A DNA stretch of 33,928 nucleotides from contig NVWB01000179.1 in the NCBI GenBank assembly GCA_002733575.1, positions 1 to 33,928 on the forward strand, given 5' to 3'. The notes beneath the pieces were generated by a model. It was given only the letters and a program-made list of their open reading frames with translations. It was not told the origin of the DNA and ran no database searches. This document shows, in pieces, positions 1 to 7,487 of this stretch. Each line of letters starts with the position of its first letter. The stretch's first letter is position 1. The translations under genes were made by a program, and so were the position numbers. This DNA is from Blastopirellula sp. (GTDB lineage Bacteria; Planctomycetota; Planctomycetia; Pirellulales; Pirellulaceae).

Positions 1-932
1 TGTTTTTTCGACTTGCTGTTTTTGACTGCGTACGATCTTTCTACTTTCGCGGCCGGTTTTACAATCGGAATCTCTTCTTCTTCGGCTTCTTTATCCGTTA
101 GTTCTTCTTCTGCCTCATATTCTTCTTCATCTTCCTCGCTTGCTTCTTCATCGTCGTACTCCTCTTCAGATTCATCTTCGGCCACTTCTTCTTCAAGTTC
201 TTCTTCGCTGCCATCTTCAAGAATGGTCCGTCCACCGATTTTGATGGTCATTTCGCTTTCGAGTTCTTCTTCCTCGTTTTCCTCTTCCGCTTCGGAATCC
301 AATTCATTTTTACCGAAGCGAGTGTTCATTTTCTCTTTGGTAACCAGGAAGCCTTCGATGGCTTTGGCAGTGCAAACCGCTGAGATACGGAAGATTTCAT
401 ACTCGGTACAAAGCAGCAAACCGGCGACGACCATGGTCATGGCCAGAATCAAACTTCCGGCAGTCGCAAAGTAGTGATGCAGCAGTCCTTGCCCGACGAT
501 GCCCAAGTACCCGCCTGGGCCGGTGATCGTTCCATCTATGCTGCCTGGCAAAACCATCGTGGCCAGTGCTGTAATTCCAGCAAAAGACATCAACCACCCG
601 GTGAGCCGAAGGGCGGCAGAATCGATTTCTTTTCGCAGCAACAGCCTGGCATCGATAATCCCTAGCGACAACACCACATAAAACGCACCCCAGCCGAAAT
701 AGGTGAACATGATATCGGCCGTCAAAGCCCCGGTGCCACCGCATGCGTTATGCGTAACGGTTGTCGGAGGATAAACCACAGGGTTCGGCGTATAGATCAA
801 ACTCAACGGCCCTGACATTTCGCCAATAGGATCGCTGGAGCTATAGGTCAGCAGAGACAGACCAAGGAACACCACGAAGGCCAGTAGCCCTAGTGCGAAG
901 ATATCTTTCTGAAGATTCCTCTGTTCAAACAT
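1..932 (-). CDS. ftsK: DNA translocase FtsK/SpoIIIE, N-terminal part (cut by left edge)
   Basis: About 310 codons are open from an ATG at 932 to the left edge with no stop, so only the N-terminus is here. The protein begins MFEQRNLQKDIFALGLLAF and has four hydrophobic segments (about residues 12-28, 75-95, 105-125, 145-165), the layout of the FtsK 4TM domain that anchors the septal DNA pump. After residue 205 comes a linker very rich in Glu and Asp with few other residues, then a basic stretch. The FtsK family pumps chromosome ends through the closing septum; the motor and gamma domains would lie outside the window. The assignment rests on the start sequence and four-helix pattern, since no Walker motif is visible. 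Another four-helix membrane protein with an acidic tail is possible but less likely. Confidence 0.8.
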   Translation of the reverse strand, partial: MFEQRNLQKDIFALGLLAFVVFLGLSLLTYSSSDPIGEMSGPLSLIYTPNPVVYPPTTVTHNACGGTGALTADIMFTYFGWGAFYVVLSLGIIDARLLLRKEIDSAALRLTGWLMSFAGITALATMVLPGSIDGTITGPGGYLGIVGQGLLHHYFATAGSLILAMTMVVAGLLLCTEYEIFRISAVCTAKAIEGFLVTKEKMNTRFGKNELDSEAEEENEEEELESEMTIKIGGRTILEDGSEEELEEEVAEDESEEEYDDEEASEEDEEEYEAEEELTDKEAEEEEIPIVKPAAKVERSYAVKNSKSKK

Positions 933-1127
933 GCGAGTCCCATCCGTGACCGACTTGAAATTCAATGATTAGACCGGTAGCGAAAATGACCTACCAATCC
1001 ATTTATCTTTGTCGTCATTGCTAGCGGCAATCCATAGTGAACTCTGCCGAAGAGTTTAGGTTTACGTGCTGAGATTAATAGGTGCAGCAGGTAGAAACGG
1101 GATAATCGGTGCGATTGGAATCCCCAC

Positions 1128-2060
1128 TCACTCCAACAACCGAGAATTCTCCACTATCGAATTCAAAAATATCCGCCGGATCGCATCGTAGCCACGGTCG
1201 TTGGGGTCTTCGACATTGCTGTAGTACCAGTGCGTAGGGTCTTCGGCCACGTAAGTGTCTTTCCAGAACTGGCGGCAATGTGAGCCGTGGCCGAGAAAGG
1301 TTTGGTGAAGCGGCACCAAGAATACATTAGGGTGAATAGCCGCACATTCGCGGATCACCTCGTTGTATTTGGAATGAACGGCCAGACCGTCTGGCCAATC
1401 AGGCAGCAGTAAACTCGGGGTATCGCCAACCGTATCGGTTGGATCGTAGATATCGCACAGATAAATCTCGCAACCACCTGGGAAATTGGCGGTAATCTTA
1501 TCCAGCATTGTATTCAGCCGAACTCGAAAACTGGCAATCCACGGCTCGGCCTCAGCTACGGTTGCCCCATACATGGCACCTTCTGTAGGAGCTCGGCGGC
1601 CATAGCTGTGGATGATATCGTTTCCGCCGGTGGTCATTACTACGAGCCCAAACACCTCTTCGTTAAAGGTTTTTAGTTTTTCATCGATGGTGACGATATG
1701 ATCCAGCGAAGTCGAACCGGAGACCGACATGTTCTCAAAAGACAAATTCGGCAGCACGGTCGACAAACTAATGTTTTGCATCTCGGGGAATTCGTCGGCA
1801 GGATTCGTGATCATTCGATTGAAGTAGGAATGCTCAATCGAATCGGCACCAAACCCGGCGGTTACGCTGTCGCCAAGTCCAATCAAACGCACCGAACGCT
1901 CGGTCCAAATTCTCGAAAATTCTGTTGCCTCAACCACCGGGCCCGCCGGACCGGTGCCGATCGGCCGGGCCACAAAATAGTAGAGATAGAAAACCGCACC
2001 AGCGATCAACACCAGCCCAATAGCAACAATCGACGCAGTTCGTTTTTTGGGATAGGCCAT
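1128..2060 (-). CDS. Membrane-anchored SGNH/GDSL-type hydrolase
   Basis: Predicted esterase or lipase of the SGNH superfamily, 310 residues from the ATG at 2060. An upstream in-frame TTG at 2072 would add four residues, but ATG is preferred. One hydrophobic segment (about residues 9-31) after a KKR stretch looks like an uncleaved signal anchor, placing the catalytic domain outside the cytoplasmic membrane. Block I is GLGDSVTAGFG with nucleophile Ser65; block II Gly is near 115; block III is GGND at 145-148; the C-terminal catalytic pair fits Asp274 and His277 in DPTH. All four SGNH blocks are therefore present. The substrate cannot be read from sequence. It lies downstream of ftsK on the same strand with a gap of 195 bases, in which I see no gene or strong terminator. 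Confidence 0.85.
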   Translation of the reverse strand: MAYPKKRTASIVAIGLVLIAGAVFYLYYFVARPIGTGPAGPVVEATEFSRIWTERSVRLIGLGDSVTAGFGADSIEHSYFNRMITNPADEFPEMQNISLSTVLPNLSFENMSVSGSTSLDHIVTIDEKLKTFNEEVFGLVVMTTGGNDIIHSYGRRAPTEGAMYGATVAEAEPWIASFRVRLNTMLDKITANFPGGCEIYLCDIYDPTDTVGDTPSLLLPDWPDGLAVHSKYNEVIRECAAIHPNVFLVPLHQTFLGHGSHCRQFWKDTYVAEDPTHWYYSNVEDPNDRGYDAIRRIFLNSIVENSRLLE

Positions 2061-2136
2061 CGAGTTGTCCAAGCAAATAGATAGAAATGAAAGCGGAAAA
2101 GTTCAGCATAGAAACAATTTACAAGCCTGACTCGCC

Positions 2137-2208
2137 AAAAGTAGTCCACTGGCTACTTTTTCAGAAAAACCCCTCTGTAGAATAAAAGTAGGCCAGTGGA
2201 CTACTTTT
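2137..2208. repeat. Two mirrored palindromes with AAAAGTAG/CTACTTTT arms
   Basis: At 2137-2160 the arms AAAAGTAG and CTACTTTT flank the 8-base spacer TCCACTGG. At 2184-2208 the same arms flank the 9-base spacer GCCAGTGGA. The second copy is the reverse complement of the first apart from one extra G, so each copy can fold alone or the two can pair with each other over about 24 bases, with a 23-base loop. These may be operators for a dimeric regulator or a structured RNA. Confidence 0.75.
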
Positions 2209-2216
2209 GCACCCGG

Positions 2217-2250
2217 AAACCGGCCCGTTGATCGGCCACATGGCCGGTTT
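2217..2250. repeat. GC-rich hairpin followed by TTTTC, terminator-like
   Basis: AAACCGGCC at 2217-2225 pairs perfectly with GGCCGGTTT at 2242-2250 across a 16-base loop, and the plus strand continues with TCTTG. The shape resembles a weak intrinsic terminator, yet it sits in a divergent gap where no annotated gene ends. It could close an unannotated short transcript starting near 2137, or be an attenuator in the sigma factor leader. Confidence 0.4.
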
Positions 2251-2327
2251 TCTTGTCGTTGCAAGTACTGTCTATCACAGCATTTAAGGAAACTAGGTTT
2301 ATGTCAAGTTTTCCCTTGGTCAAAATG

Positions 2328-2365
2328 TGTCCATTGGACAAAAAGTAGCCACTGGCCTACTTCTT
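2328..2365. repeat. Third and fourth CCAYTGG-centred palindromes
   Basis: TGTCCATTGGACA at 2328-2340 is a perfect 13-base palindrome around a central T. It abuts AAAAGTAG-CCACTGGC-CTACTTCT at 2341-2364, a copy of the upstream palindromes with one mismatch in the arms. The two centres (2334 and 2352) are 18 bases apart, about two helical turns, which would suit cooperative binding by a dimeric regulator. Confidence 0.6.
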
Positions 2366-2684
2366 GATTTCCGATTTTCCAACCACCCTTAAACATGACC
2401 TTTCCCCCCACCAGAAATCGATCCTCGACCAATAAAAGCCCCCGATTTACCCACTTGGCCTGCATAAAATCCACCCCCGTTTGTTCCGAAAAATTGCAAC
2501 TGAACTCTGGTTCAATTTACAAAACGGGTGTAAGGCTTGCCGGGAATTTTGTAGGGTACGGTACTGCGTACCAGCCGCTCGCTCGTTCGAATCCATCTTA
2601 TTTTTCATGTGAGAGCTCAAAAAAACTATTTTCTTTGAGTGATTTGCGTGTTTAAATACGACATCACTGTAGAAACACAGGAGT

Positions 2685-3203
2685 GTGCCCCTTTTGCTGA
2701 CTGATCAGGAACTAATATCCCGAATCCGTGAAGGCAATTCCGATGCCGTGGCGGAATTGTACCAGCGGTACGCGCCAATGATTTGGCGATACGTCATTGC
2801 AAGGATGCAGCAAGACACTCACGCTGGCCAGGATGTAATGAGTGAGACCTTTTTAGCCGCAATTCGCTCTTTAAAAAACGGATCGACGACAGAGAACTTT
2901 GCCGCTTGGTTAACAGGTATCGCAAAACACAAAATTGTGGACTGGTTTCGAAAGTGTGAAAAAACCTCTGCGATGGTAAACGAACAAGCGACCCAGGAGA
3001 TTTCCTCTGAAAGCATCATGGTTGCCGATGTGCTGGATGCCATGCCTGATGAAGAGCGAATTATCTTGGAATGGAAATATCTGGATCGATGCACGGTTCG
3101 TGAGATTGCCGAGCGATTAGGACAAACTGAAAAATCGGTAGAAGCGATGTTGTATCGCGCCCGCAATGCCTTTCGTACGCACTATGAAACCGCGTTTGAT
3201 TAA
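2685..3203 (+). CDS. ECF-family RNA polymerase sigma factor
   Basis: A 172-residue two-domain sigma factor. Region 2 spans about residues 18-92, with DVMSETFLAAI (core-binding helix) and GIAKHKIVDWFRK (-10 recognition helix). Region 4 spans about 115-165, with a helix-turn-helix in TVREIAERLGQTEKSVEAML. There is no region 3 or region 1.1, as expected for ECF (group 4) sigmas. The start is uncertain: the GTG at 2685 lies one base after AGGAG (2679-2683), too close, so the TTG at 2694 or CTG at 2697, which give the usual LTDQELI beginning, may be the true start. A likely anti-sigma gene follows after 68 bases. The four palindromes upstream may regulate it. The ECF subgroup and regulon cannot be read here. 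Confidence 0.9.
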   Translation: MPLLLTDQELISRIREGNSDAVAELYQRYAPMIWRYVIARMQQDTHAGQDVMSETFLAAIRSLKNGSTTENFAAWLTGIAKHKIVDWFRKCEKTSAMVNEQATQEISSESIMVADVLDAMPDEERIILEWKYLDRCTVREIAERLGQTEKSVEAMLYRARNAFRTHYETAFD

Positions 3204-3271
3204 CTCACTTATTGCTACCGATCTGCGTTTTCTGAACGAGGGAAACATTTTAATAGGATACGATCAATTCA

Positions 3272-4180
3272 ATGCAACCCGATAATGAAGACAACAAGTT
3301 AGCAGCACTACTCACCCAGCAGTATGGTGCTCCGCAACTCGACGATCAGTTTTCTGAGAACTTAGTCAAGCGTCTCCAGGCTGAAGCCGCTCCACTATCG
3401 ACACGGAAAGCATCAACGCAAGAGCAACCTCACAATTCACAGCGTAGTCTCTATTTTAGTGCCGGTTTTGTAGTAGCTTCACTGGTATTTGGCATGATTT
3501 GGATTGCGTTTTCGAATACACCAGAGACAAAGCAGGAGTTGGCCCAAAAATTGGAGTCCAATTTAGATCGGATGGCAATCTGGGAACCGGATCTCGAAAA
3601 GAAGCCAACAAGAGATTTAAGTGTCGGCACGAGCTCTTTCGAAACTTTACTTGTAGAAAGTGAAAGTATACCAACCAAAGAAGGAACGGTTACTTCATTC
3701 GCTTTAACAGACCTTCCAGAACAAAAGGTGGACACTAAGCATGGTTCAGAAAGCCTCCAACTTGTCAGTGAATTTAACCTTTTCCAAGAGAGCCTCGTTG
3801 CTGAAGAACAATCTCTATCAAGAAAATTGCAAAAGATTTCTGCCATAACTTCGCATGCGAAAGTGCTGTACCTTGTGAAGAGTGGTCAGCTTTATCAGGT
3901 TAATCTTCTCGATGGCTCACAACAAACGATAGGCGATGACGACTGGACGAAGACCACAGCAATGGCAGCCAGTGAATTCATCTATATTGTGATTGAAAAT
4001 CAGCTCTATAAAGTGAACCCAACAACTGGCTTGCGCCGTAGTTTGGGCGATCCAATTTGGAATAAACCAGCAGAGCTTGTAATTGCGAACAACGAACTTT
4101 TCATTATAAACAAGAGCCGAATGTATCGTATTAACCGGAATGATGGCAGCCATGCATTAGTTGACATCAAAACCGAATAA
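3272..4180 (+). CDS. Probable membrane anti-sigma factor with propeller-like C-terminal repeats
   Basis: A 302-residue single-pass protein. Residues 1-58 are cytosolic and start with an acidic, helical stretch containing LLTQQYGAPQLDDQFSENLV; residues 60-80 form one membrane helix; the rest is extracytoplasmic. From about 195 there are three repeats with the pattern hydrophobic-LYxVN-DG, at LYQVNLLDGS, LYKVNPTTGL and MYRINRNDGS, spaced about 40 residues, which suggests blades of a beta-propeller or tectonin-like sheet. No HxxxCxxC zinc motif of classical ZAS anti-sigmas is present. The role is inferred from its position directly after the ECF sigma gene and its topology: it would hold the sigma at the membrane and release it on an external signal. 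AGGA lies at 3255-3258, 13 bases before the ATG, so the ribosome site is weak. Confidence 0.6.
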   Translation: MQPDNEDNKLAALLTQQYGAPQLDDQFSENLVKRLQAEAAPLSTRKASTQEQPHNSQRSLYFSAGFVVASLVFGMIWIAFSNTPETKQELAQKLESNLDRMAIWEPDLEKKPTRDLSVGTSSFETLLVESESIPTKEGTVTSFALTDLPEQKVDTKHGSESLQLVSEFNLFQESLVAEEQSLSRKLQKISAITSHAKVLYLVKSGQLYQVNLLDGSQQTIGDDDWTKTTAMAASEFIYIVIENQLYKVNPTTGLRRSLGDPIWNKPAELVIANNELFIINKSRMYRINRNDGSHALVDIKTE

Positions 4181-4199
4181 TCTATCCAAAGGAGTTGTC

Positions 4200-4790
4200 A
4201 TGCTGCATCTTAAATACTCTGTGCAACGACCTCAGGCACTTCAATTCATCTGCATTGCCATCGTCTTCCTTTGCATCGTCTCTCCCGCACAGGCATTCTA
4301 TTCCGTCTCGGATAAAGGAACTTGGCCTGATACTTGGCCTAAGGAACTTGAGCCGCTACGAGATCAAGCTGAAACTTTACAAGGTCCAACACTTCCCTAC
4401 CTTCATTATCATATTACATTTGAAGATCGAGCCAAATTCGAGGCGGCCTGGCCACATCTCTTGAAGCTTAAAAGCAAAGGAGCCCCGGTCATTCTGTTGC
4501 GAAGCCCCTACACATGGCTTGGTAATATCAAGGCAGGCGTCCTGGTTCACACTCCGCCCAAGAATCAAGCGTTGAAGTCCAAGAGATCGGAGACAGCAAA
4601 AAATGATTATTTACACGACACCTACATCGAGTTAATTGTTGATGGAGACATTGTCGATTTGAATCGTATCCCCTTTCCAGCAGATACTCGGATCATCGAC
4701 AAGCGATTTGAGAAAATTAAAAAGAAAGCTGTGAAAGCCACGCAGCCGAAAGCGACTAAAGAGAACTCTGCACCTGCGGCTTCCAAGTGA
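4200..4790 (+). CDS. Exported protein of unknown function in the sigma factor group
   Basis: 196 residues from the ATG at 4200, chosen because AAAGGAG at 4188-4194 lies five bases upstream and a signal peptide follows at once. An earlier in-frame start at 4161 would overlap the previous gene and bury the signal. Residues 1-32 are a signal peptide with a long hydrophobic core ending SPAQA before FYSVSDKG. The mature part has no catalytic motif I recognise; it contains WPDTWPKELEPLR, a hydrophobic core near GAPVILLRSPYTWLG, and LIVDGDIVDLNRIPFPADT, and ends in a Lys- and Ala-rich tail. It starts 19 bases after the anti-sigma gene, so the three genes are probably cotranscribed. It could be the external partner or a target of the sigma system; that is inference only. 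Confidence 0.75.
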   Translation: MLHLKYSVQRPQALQFICIAIVFLCIVSPAQAFYSVSDKGTWPDTWPKELEPLRDQAETLQGPTLPYLHYHITFEDRAKFEAAWPHLLKLKSKGAPVILLRSPYTWLGNIKAGVLVHTPPKNQALKSKRSETAKNDYLHDTYIELIVDGDIVDLNRIPFPADTRIIDKRFEKIKKKAVKATQPKATKENSAPAASK

Positions 4791-4892
4791 AAATCAGGGT
4801 CGACTTCATCCAAAAAAAACGTGTAGGATGGATGGTCTAAAACAAAAGATTCTCCAACATCGAACATTTATCACAAAGAATTTGTTTGACTG

Positions 4893-4921
4893 AAAAAAAC
4901 AGATGGCGGCCATCCATCTGT
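4893..4921 (-). terminator. Intrinsic terminator of the lipoprotein gene
   Basis: Read on the minus strand, ACAGATGG and CCATCTGT form a perfect 8-bp stem around a 7-base loop, followed at once by a run of Ts (the A-run at 4893-4899 on the plus strand). It lies 33 bases after the stop codon of the minus-strand lipoprotein gene. It may also help stop the converging plus-strand transcript, though the T-run is only on the minus side. Confidence 0.8.
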
Positions 4922-4953
4922 CTATCCGTGTTGCTTCAACTTCGTTTCACTCA

Positions 4954-5526
4954 TCATGGCAGAAGCTTAAATGAATCGAAGAATGCACGGACTTCGTTCT
5001 CGGTCAGACCTCCGCCAAGATCCTTCTGGAGAAACAAAGTAATTGATCGCGAATTATCAGACGAGCAATACTCTCGATGAACAACCTCGCCACTCCCTCC
5101 CTTCGTGCGGAACTCGATTCCTGGCATCCCTGGAAGAGAAACATCACGTAACGATCCTGCCACCATGGAAGAACTATCACTCCGCGAGTCCGCGACTGTG
5201 TTTGTAGCAAGATCGCCTGTTCGGTCAGAGTAAACTTCAATAACCAAGATAGCCCCTTTCTTTGCAAATGCGTACGAGTGAAGCTTCCATATTTTCTTGT
5301 CACTAAAGTTTGACTCAATCGGATCGCCTGGAACGACGACAGAGAAACCACCCTCGGGCGAAGTATAAGTCTTCCAGCCCTTGGGCACAGTTGACGCTTG
5401 AGTTGTGTCAGAAGAACTCCGGGTTGCTGTAGTTGGAGTAGAGACTTGATCACTAGACGGCTGACAACCGATAATCGAAATTCCCAAACAAAAGATTATA
5501 GGAACACTTAACAGATACAATCGCAT
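4954..5526 (-). CDS. Lipoprotein of unknown function
   Basis: 190 residues from the ATG at 5526, preferred over an ATG at 5547 because TGGAGA lies seven bases upstream and the signal peptide then begins MRLYLLSVP. The hydrophobic core runs to SIIGC, and Cys21 is the probable lipid attachment site, so the mature protein is anchored to a membrane. A Ser/Thr-rich linker (about 22-45) leads to a globular domain opening PKGWKTYTSPEGGFSVVVPG, a motif I associate with small exported proteins of unknown function in several phyla. No enzyme motif is visible. It stands alone: it converges with the plus-strand sigma group and has its own terminator. Confidence 0.75.
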   Translation of the reverse strand: MRLYLLSVPIIFCLGISIIGCQPSSDQVSTPTTATRSSSDTTQASTVPKGWKTYTSPEGGFSVVVPGDPIESNFSDKKIWKLHSYAFAKKGAILVIEVYSDRTGDLATNTVADSRSDSSSMVAGSLRDVSLPGMPGIEFRTKGGSGEVVHREYCSSDNSRSITLFLQKDLGGGLTENEVRAFFDSFKLLP

Positions 5527-5917
5527 GACACTATCTCCACTAGGCAATACTATGAACGAACCAAATTCAAGTGATAAAACTGAAGCCTTTGGTCATCCTA
5601 GGCGCTCCAACTACGAAGTACAACTGGTTTTCAAATAATTGACGGGAATGTAGTTAAGAAGGCAGGGTGGTCTTTCACAAAACGTGATCCACTGTTTGAT
5701 ATCGCAAAACCAGATGGATGGCGGCTAAGGGTCTGTTTTTCAATTGAATCGATAAGTCGTAGACTTTGCAATCGTTTGGAGAGTATTTTTGTTGAAGCCT
5801 ATCCGCCCTTCTTCACTAAAAGGTCTCACGCTAAGCCTCGAAGCCGCGAAGAAGGTGTGATTTCAAATCCCTTAGCGGCTTAGCATGAGAAACTATCTTT
5901 ATCCACCTTACTGGGCG
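5527..5917. other. Intergenic region, 391 bases, with one inverted-repeat element
   Basis: Both flanking genes point left, so the upstream part of the lipoprotein gene and the downstream part of the glycosidase-like gene meet here. It holds an inverted repeat at 5824-5890 and a 12-base word CAGATGGATGGC at 5711-5722 that recurs inverted in the terminator at 4909-4920. I see no gene in it. Confidence 0.5.
5824..5890. repeat. REP/MITE-like inverted repeat
   Basis: TCTCACGCTAAGCC at 5824-5837 is matched in inverted orientation by GGCTTAGCATGAGA at 5877-5890 with one mismatch in 14. The 39-base interior contains AAGCCGCGAAGAAGG, which offers an alternative pairing of AAGCCGC with GCGGCTT. The CTCACGC...GCGAAG wording resembles short dispersed intergenic repeats known from many bacterial genomes, but I could not check copy number. 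Confidence 0.65.
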
Positions 5918-7321
5918 TTATTGCTGGAATTGGAATGAGTAGAGATCGGCATCGGTGAGTTCGATATGGAGCCGAATCGGTCGGTTGGCCAATTTACTCA
6001 GGTCGGGTCCATTTTTCCAAGCCACGGTTTGTTCGATGGAATCGCCTTGGATAGATTCGCAATTATTTAGTTCAAACCCAGGGACTGGTTTTCCTTGATC
6101 GTCTTGAATTTCAATTCGTAGAGTTCCAGCTTTTGCGGTTGTAAAATTTAGGACCAGTTGGTTTCCTTGAAATGTCAATGGCTTTGTCAAAACGGTGCCG
6201 CCAGTTGCAGGTGCCGAGGCAGATGCAAAGCCATCAACGCGGAAGGTAAACCGGCGAACTCGGCTATCAGGCCCGGTGTAATAGGCTTCGGTAGCGTAGA
6301 CAGAAAGTTGCTTGTCGTTTCCTGGTAATTGCAGCAGCCCCCAGGTCATGTAGTTGCTGCGGTTTCCTTTTCTATCTTTTGGAGCGTCTTCAGGAATCAG
6401 TGCATTGGGCCAACGATGAAAGGTTTGTCGATCACGACTGGCCATCAACACGGGCTCAACCCGGCTGCCTTGCTTGGGTAAATATCGGGTGGGGAACCCG
6501 AGCAAGATATGCGGAGCCCGCGGATAAGGGAGAACTGCGTTCGTATAAAGATGTTCACTCGGTGCGTCTGGATAAGTGAGCGGAGTAGGTTCCGGCCATT
6601 TTAGGAAATCAGTGGTGCCGCCTGTCATGATATCTCGGACACCGTTGGCGAAAAAACGGTGGTACTCACGGTATTGCTTTGTATGGGAATCCCAGAAAGC
6701 CAAGTTCTGAGAATCGAAGGCCCCTTTGGTAATCACAGGTTCATTTGTCATTAACGACCAATGGATTCCATCTGGCGACTTGAATGCGAATAGCCCTGAC
6801 TTTCCATTCATGCTGCCGCGTGAGAGGGCCTTGTATTGTTCGCTGGGAATACAATCTGGGTTGGTATCTTTAAACGGTGCAAAACAGTGTGTTCCTAGCC
6901 CGCTCCAGACGATATTATTCTTTTTAGAACCGGCAAACTCAAACAGGCCAAGCTCTGGTTTGATCCAATGAATGCCGTCTTTGCTTTCGGCATAACAAGT
7001 GAATTCTGGATGCGTGGCTTTTTTCTTTTCTGTGTCGTAATGCGAGGCCCGGTAGTACATCCGGTAACGGTCGCCATCTTGGAAGATCGTGTAATAGGCA
7101 CTCGTATTCCCTTCCCACGGCTTGTCGGTGGTAAGCACCACTTCCTGAGGAACTGGCCGGTGCATTTTAAATTCAGCAGCACCTGTTGTCGTTTCAACAA
7201 GATGTTGGTCGACGAAAAGTTCTAACCGATTCCCGATATCAATGGGCCCATCTGCCATGATGGTCGGAACTAACAGGCTGGCTAATATCACACTTGCAAA
7301 ACAGGTTGAAAGCTTAGGCAT
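5918..7321 (-). CDS. Exported glycosidase-like five-bladed propeller protein
   Basis: 467 residues. The signal peptide spans residues 1-23 and ends IMA before DGPIDIG, so the protein is exported. The mature part opens RLELFVDQHLVE and repeats short blade-like units with W and Y at sheet edges, such as YYTIFQDGDRYRMYYRAS, CYAESKDGIHWIKPELG and AFKSPDGIHWSLM. The SKDGIHW/SPDGIHW repeats are typical of GH43/GH32/GH130-like propellers. A C-terminal beta domain (about 360-467) with LRIEIQDDQGKPVPGF looks like a carbohydrate-binding-type sandwich. I cannot place the catalytic acids, so activity and substrate are unknown. It lies downstream of truB on the same strand with 243 bases between, and a repeat element sits in that gap. 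Confidence 0.7.
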   Translation of the reverse strand: MPKLSTCFASVILASLLVPTIMADGPIDIGNRLELFVDQHLVETTTGAAEFKMHRPVPQEVVLTTDKPWEGNTSAYYTIFQDGDRYRMYYRASHYDTEKKKATHPEFTCYAESKDGIHWIKPELGLFEFAGSKKNNIVWSGLGTHCFAPFKDTNPDCIPSEQYKALSRGSMNGKSGLFAFKSPDGIHWSLMTNEPVITKGAFDSQNLAFWDSHTKQYREYHRFFANGVRDIMTGGTTDFLKWPEPTPLTYPDAPSEHLYTNAVLPYPRAPHILLGFPTRYLPKQGSRVEPVLMASRDRQTFHRWPNALIPEDAPKDRKGNRSNYMTWGLLQLPGNDKQLSVYATEAYYTGPDSRVRRFTFRVDGFASASAPATGGTVLTKPLTFQGNQLVLNFTTAKAGTLRIEIQDDQGKPVPGFELNNCESIQGDSIEQTVAWKNGPDLSKLANRPIRLHIELTDADLYSFQFQQ

Positions 7322-7487
7322 GTCTTAAACTCCGGTTGATTTGATAGTTCTTGGATTGAATGAGGCGGGGCTATCTCAGGTTTGCCGGTATCGCCTCATA
7401 TCTTACTGGATACTGATCGTGATATCAAATTTGAGGAGTGGATTATTGTTTTGCGATTCTTCCCTATGTATTTTGAGACACATTTTT

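Larger units (their letters stand above)
2073..2684. other. Divergent intergenic region, 612 bases, with palindromes and a GC-rich hairpin
   Basis: This gap separates the leftward SGNH hydrolase gene from the rightward ECF sigma factor gene, so it should hold both promoters. It contains four CCAYTGG-centred palindromes (listed separately) and a 9-bp GC-rich hairpin. A weak 86-codon open frame at 2395-2655 has no recognisable protein features and is not called. The last 300 bases (about 2370-2670) show no clear structure beyond a T-loop-like fragment near 2585 that does not fold into a tRNA. Confidence 0.6.

Noticed and set aside
13..474. Ser-rich 153-codon frame on the plus strand
   Set aside because: It is the antisense of the GAA/GAG-rich acidic linker of ftsK; the poly-Ser is a codon artefact.
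2560..2610. tRNA-like segment with GTTCGAATCC
   Set aside because: It looks like a T-loop, but the flanking bases do not form a T-stem and no acceptor, D or anticodon arms can be drawn upstream.
2395..2655. 86-codon open frame before the sigma factor
   Set aside because: It has no ribosome site or protein-like pattern and lies in a promoter gap.
4161..4199. Earlier start for the exported protein
   Set aside because: It lacks a ribosome site, overlaps the previous gene and would place 13 residues before the signal peptide.
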